Shown here: positions 62,731 through 64,000 of the stretch, piece by piece | Layout of the letters: every line of letters begins with the position of its first letter | How positions within the stretch are numbered: position 1 is the first letter of the stretch | Source of the DNA: Gammaproteobacteria bacterium | Lineage (GTDB): Bacteria; Pseudomonadota; Gammaproteobacteria; Steroidobacterales; GCA-2729495 | Assembly (NCBI GenBank): GCA_024277915.1 | Contig: JAJRUG010000044.1 | Span: 1 to 64,000 of the forward strand | Direction of reading: 5' to 3' | Length of the DNA: 64,000 bases | Notes under the pieces: model-generated | Told to the model about the DNA's origin: nothing | The model's database searches: none | What the model saw: only the letters and a program-made list of their open reading frames with translations | Program-made: the position numbers and the translations under genes

Positions 62731-63870
62731 ATGAAAAAGAACCGAAAAAGAATCCTGATCCTTGCCATCATTGTCCTGGCAGTTGGTGTAATAGTCTGGA
62801 AGTCAGCGCAACCTGTAACAATCACTGTTTCAGTGGTCACGGTAGAACGTGCAGATATTACCGCCACGGTTTCCAATACCCGGGCGGGTACAGTCGATGC
62901 CTGTCAGCGCGCGGGGTTGTCGGCTGCGCTGGGAGGCAACATCGCCAGTCTGCCTGTGTCTGAAGGTGACCGTGTCACAAAGGGGCAAGTGCTGCTGGAA
63001 CTGTGGAGCAAAGACCTGCGTGCCGAATTGCTCCGGGCAGAACGTGACGTTGTCGCTTCAAACGGCAAGGCAGAAGAAGCCTGTGTTCGCGCAGAAGTTG
63101 CCCAGCGGGAAGCAGTTCGCCTGCAGCGCTTACTGAAGCAGAACCTGTCTTCAGAAGAGGAGACCGATCGAGCGGCGGGAGACGCCCAGGCGCTGGCCGC
63201 CGGTTGTGGCGCTGCCATGGATCTGGTCAAGGTGAGTGAGGCTCGAATACTCATTGCCAAAGAAGCGGTCGAGAGGTCGGTTCTTCGCGCCCCGTTTGAT
63301 GGTGTGATTGCAGAGATCAATGGGGAACTGGGTGAATTTGTAACACCTTCCCCGGTTGGCATCGCAACCCCGCCTACTATCGATTTAATCGATAACAGCT
63401 GTTTGTATATCAGTGCTCCCATTGATGAAGTCGATGCCCCTGCGGTACAGGCGGGCATGCCTGCGATGGTGACGATGGATGCATTTCCGGACAGAAAATT
63501 TACCGGGTTTGTTCGCCGTGTTGCGCCCTATGTTTTGCAGGTCGAAAAACAGGCGCGAACGGTAGAGGTTGAAGTAGAAATAGATGATCCTGGTAAATCT
63601 GTGCTGTTGCCGGGTTATAGCGCAGATGTAGAAGTCATTTTATCCGTAAGGGAAAACGTGCTGAGTGTTCCAACCCAGGCAGTCATGGAAAACCGGCGTG
63701 TGTTCGTGCTGGATGAAGCGCAGGGCATTCTCGAAGAGCGGCAGATAGAAACAGGAGTTTCAAACTGGGAGCAGACGGAAATTCTTTCCGGTCTTGATGC
63801 AGGAGAATTGGTAGTACTGTCTGTTGACAGAGCTGGTGTCGAAGACGGTGCCATCGCCGCCAGGGAATAA
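62731..63870 (+). CDS. HlyD/MacA-like periplasmic adaptor
   Basis: A 379-residue membrane-fusion protein. An N-terminal span (about 6-26) is followed by a lipoyl half (ADITATVSNTRAGTVDACQR), a helical hairpin (about 90-165, Ala/Glu/Arg rich), the second lipoyl half (SVLRAPFDGVIAEINGELGE, about 187) and beta-barrel/membrane-proximal domains. It resembles MacA-type adaptors and is followed 6 bp later by an ABC ATPase gene, as in macAB. The pump's substrate is unknown. The start is preceded by a weak AAGG. Confidence 0.9.
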   Translation: MKKNRKRILILAIIVLAVGVIVWKSAQPVTITVSVVTVERADITATVSNTRAGTVDACQRAGLSAALGGNIASLPVSEGDRVTKGQVLLELWSKDLRAELLRAERDVVASNGKAEEACVRAEVAQREAVRLQRLLKQNLSSEEETDRAAGDAQALAAGCGAAMDLVKVSEARILIAKEAVERSVLRAPFDGVIAEINGELGEFVTPSPVGIATPPTIDLIDNSCLYISAPIDEVDAPAVQAGMPAMVTMDAFPDRKFTGFVRRVAPYVLQVEKQARTVEVEVEIDDPGKSVLLPGYSADVEVILSVRENVLSVPTQAVMENRRVFVLDEAQGILEERQIETGVSNWEQTEILSGLDAGELVVLSVDRAGVEDGAIAARE

Positions 63871-63876
63871 CGGCTG

Positions 63877-64000
63877 ATGATCAAGCTTGACCACTTGAGT
63901 CGTTACTTTCAGGTTGGTGACCAATCGGTACATGCGCTGGATGATGTGACGCTGAATATCGACACGGGTGAGTACGTCTCGATCATGGGTCCTTCAGGCT
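63877..64000 (+). CDS. ABC transporter ATP-binding protein, MacB/LolD-like, truncated by window end
   Basis: The first 41 codons are visible: MIKLDHLSRYFQVGDQSV, then an HALDDVTLNIDTGEYVSIMG stretch and PSG, the beginning of Walker A. This N-terminus is typical of MacB/LolD-type ATPases that work with MacA-like adaptors. It starts 6 bp after the adaptor stop, so the two are one operon. The rest lies outside the window. Confidence 0.88.
   Translation, partial: MIKLDHLSRYFQVGDQSVHALDDVTLNIDTGEYVSIMGPSG

Overview
The window looks like chromosomal DNA of a gammaproteobacterium. It carries PntAB, SohB, LipA, MsrPQ, MiaE, a PII protein, a bufferin-type copper peptide operon and a secreted esterase with a VPxPA-type PEP-CTERM sorting tail. 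Genes are dense, often overlap by ATGA, and use GTG or TTG starts fairly often. I cannot assign a genus. No rRNA gene, complete tRNA, CRISPR array or intact transposase was seen.

Bases 1-8000 are the accessory part. The left edge holds an incomplete TIR/deoxyribosyltransferase-like gene with a small basic partner. Next comes a 45-nt 3' fragment of tRNA-Phe (919-963). Its first 23 nt recur as a direct repeat at 3188-3210, so the two copies bracket a HipBA-type toxin-antitoxin pair. A SEC-C protein, a UPF0158 protein, a phosphoesterase and a second, unrelated HipBA pair with a well-formed operator/promoter follow.

Bases 8000-25000 are core-like: an outer-membrane barrel protein, a BaiN-type flavoprotein, a PEP-CTERM esterase, the bufferin operon (DUF2282, DUF692, DUF2063, DoxX), DUF192, a DNA repair methyltransferase, a diguanylate cyclase, glyoxalase I, a HAD phosphatase, an alpha/beta hydrolase, an OmpA-like protein, LipA, SohB and an L,D-transpeptidase.

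Bases 25000-28100 carry a solitary full-length contractile tail sheath-like protein. Two uncharacterised genes follow, behind what looks like a class II CRP promoter. No tube, baseplate or spike gene is nearby, so this is one of the two best candidates for an undescribed system. Bases 28100-37000 run on the minus strand: an M16 protease, then a Gld-like ABC exporter (ATPase, permease, GldG-like, DUF4340) that leads directly into ilvA.

Bases 37000-50400 hold a dihydroorotase whose stop codon lies in the end of a 244-bp MITE-like element, an HDOD protein, an isochorismatase-family hydrolase and PntAB. They also hold a nitrilase-fold protein lacking two of its three catalytic residues, divergent from a three-gene KorCAB-like 2-oxoacid oxidoreductase, and a lipoprotein of the dienelactone hydrolase family.

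Bases 50400-52700 are the second candidate system. A PAS-PAS-AAA+-Fis sigma-54 activator is divergent from a 37-residue single-span membrane peptide. The peptide has a near-consensus -24/-12 promoter, and a perfect 14-bp inverted repeat lies at enhancer distance. Bases 52700-64000 return to envelope and stress genes: DUF3187, an SH3-anchor protein, MiaE, a GT2 glycosyltransferase, PII, MsrQ/MsrP, DUF547, an orphan TRAP-type binding protein, MsrA, YceI, and the start of a MacAB-like efflux operon cut by the right edge.
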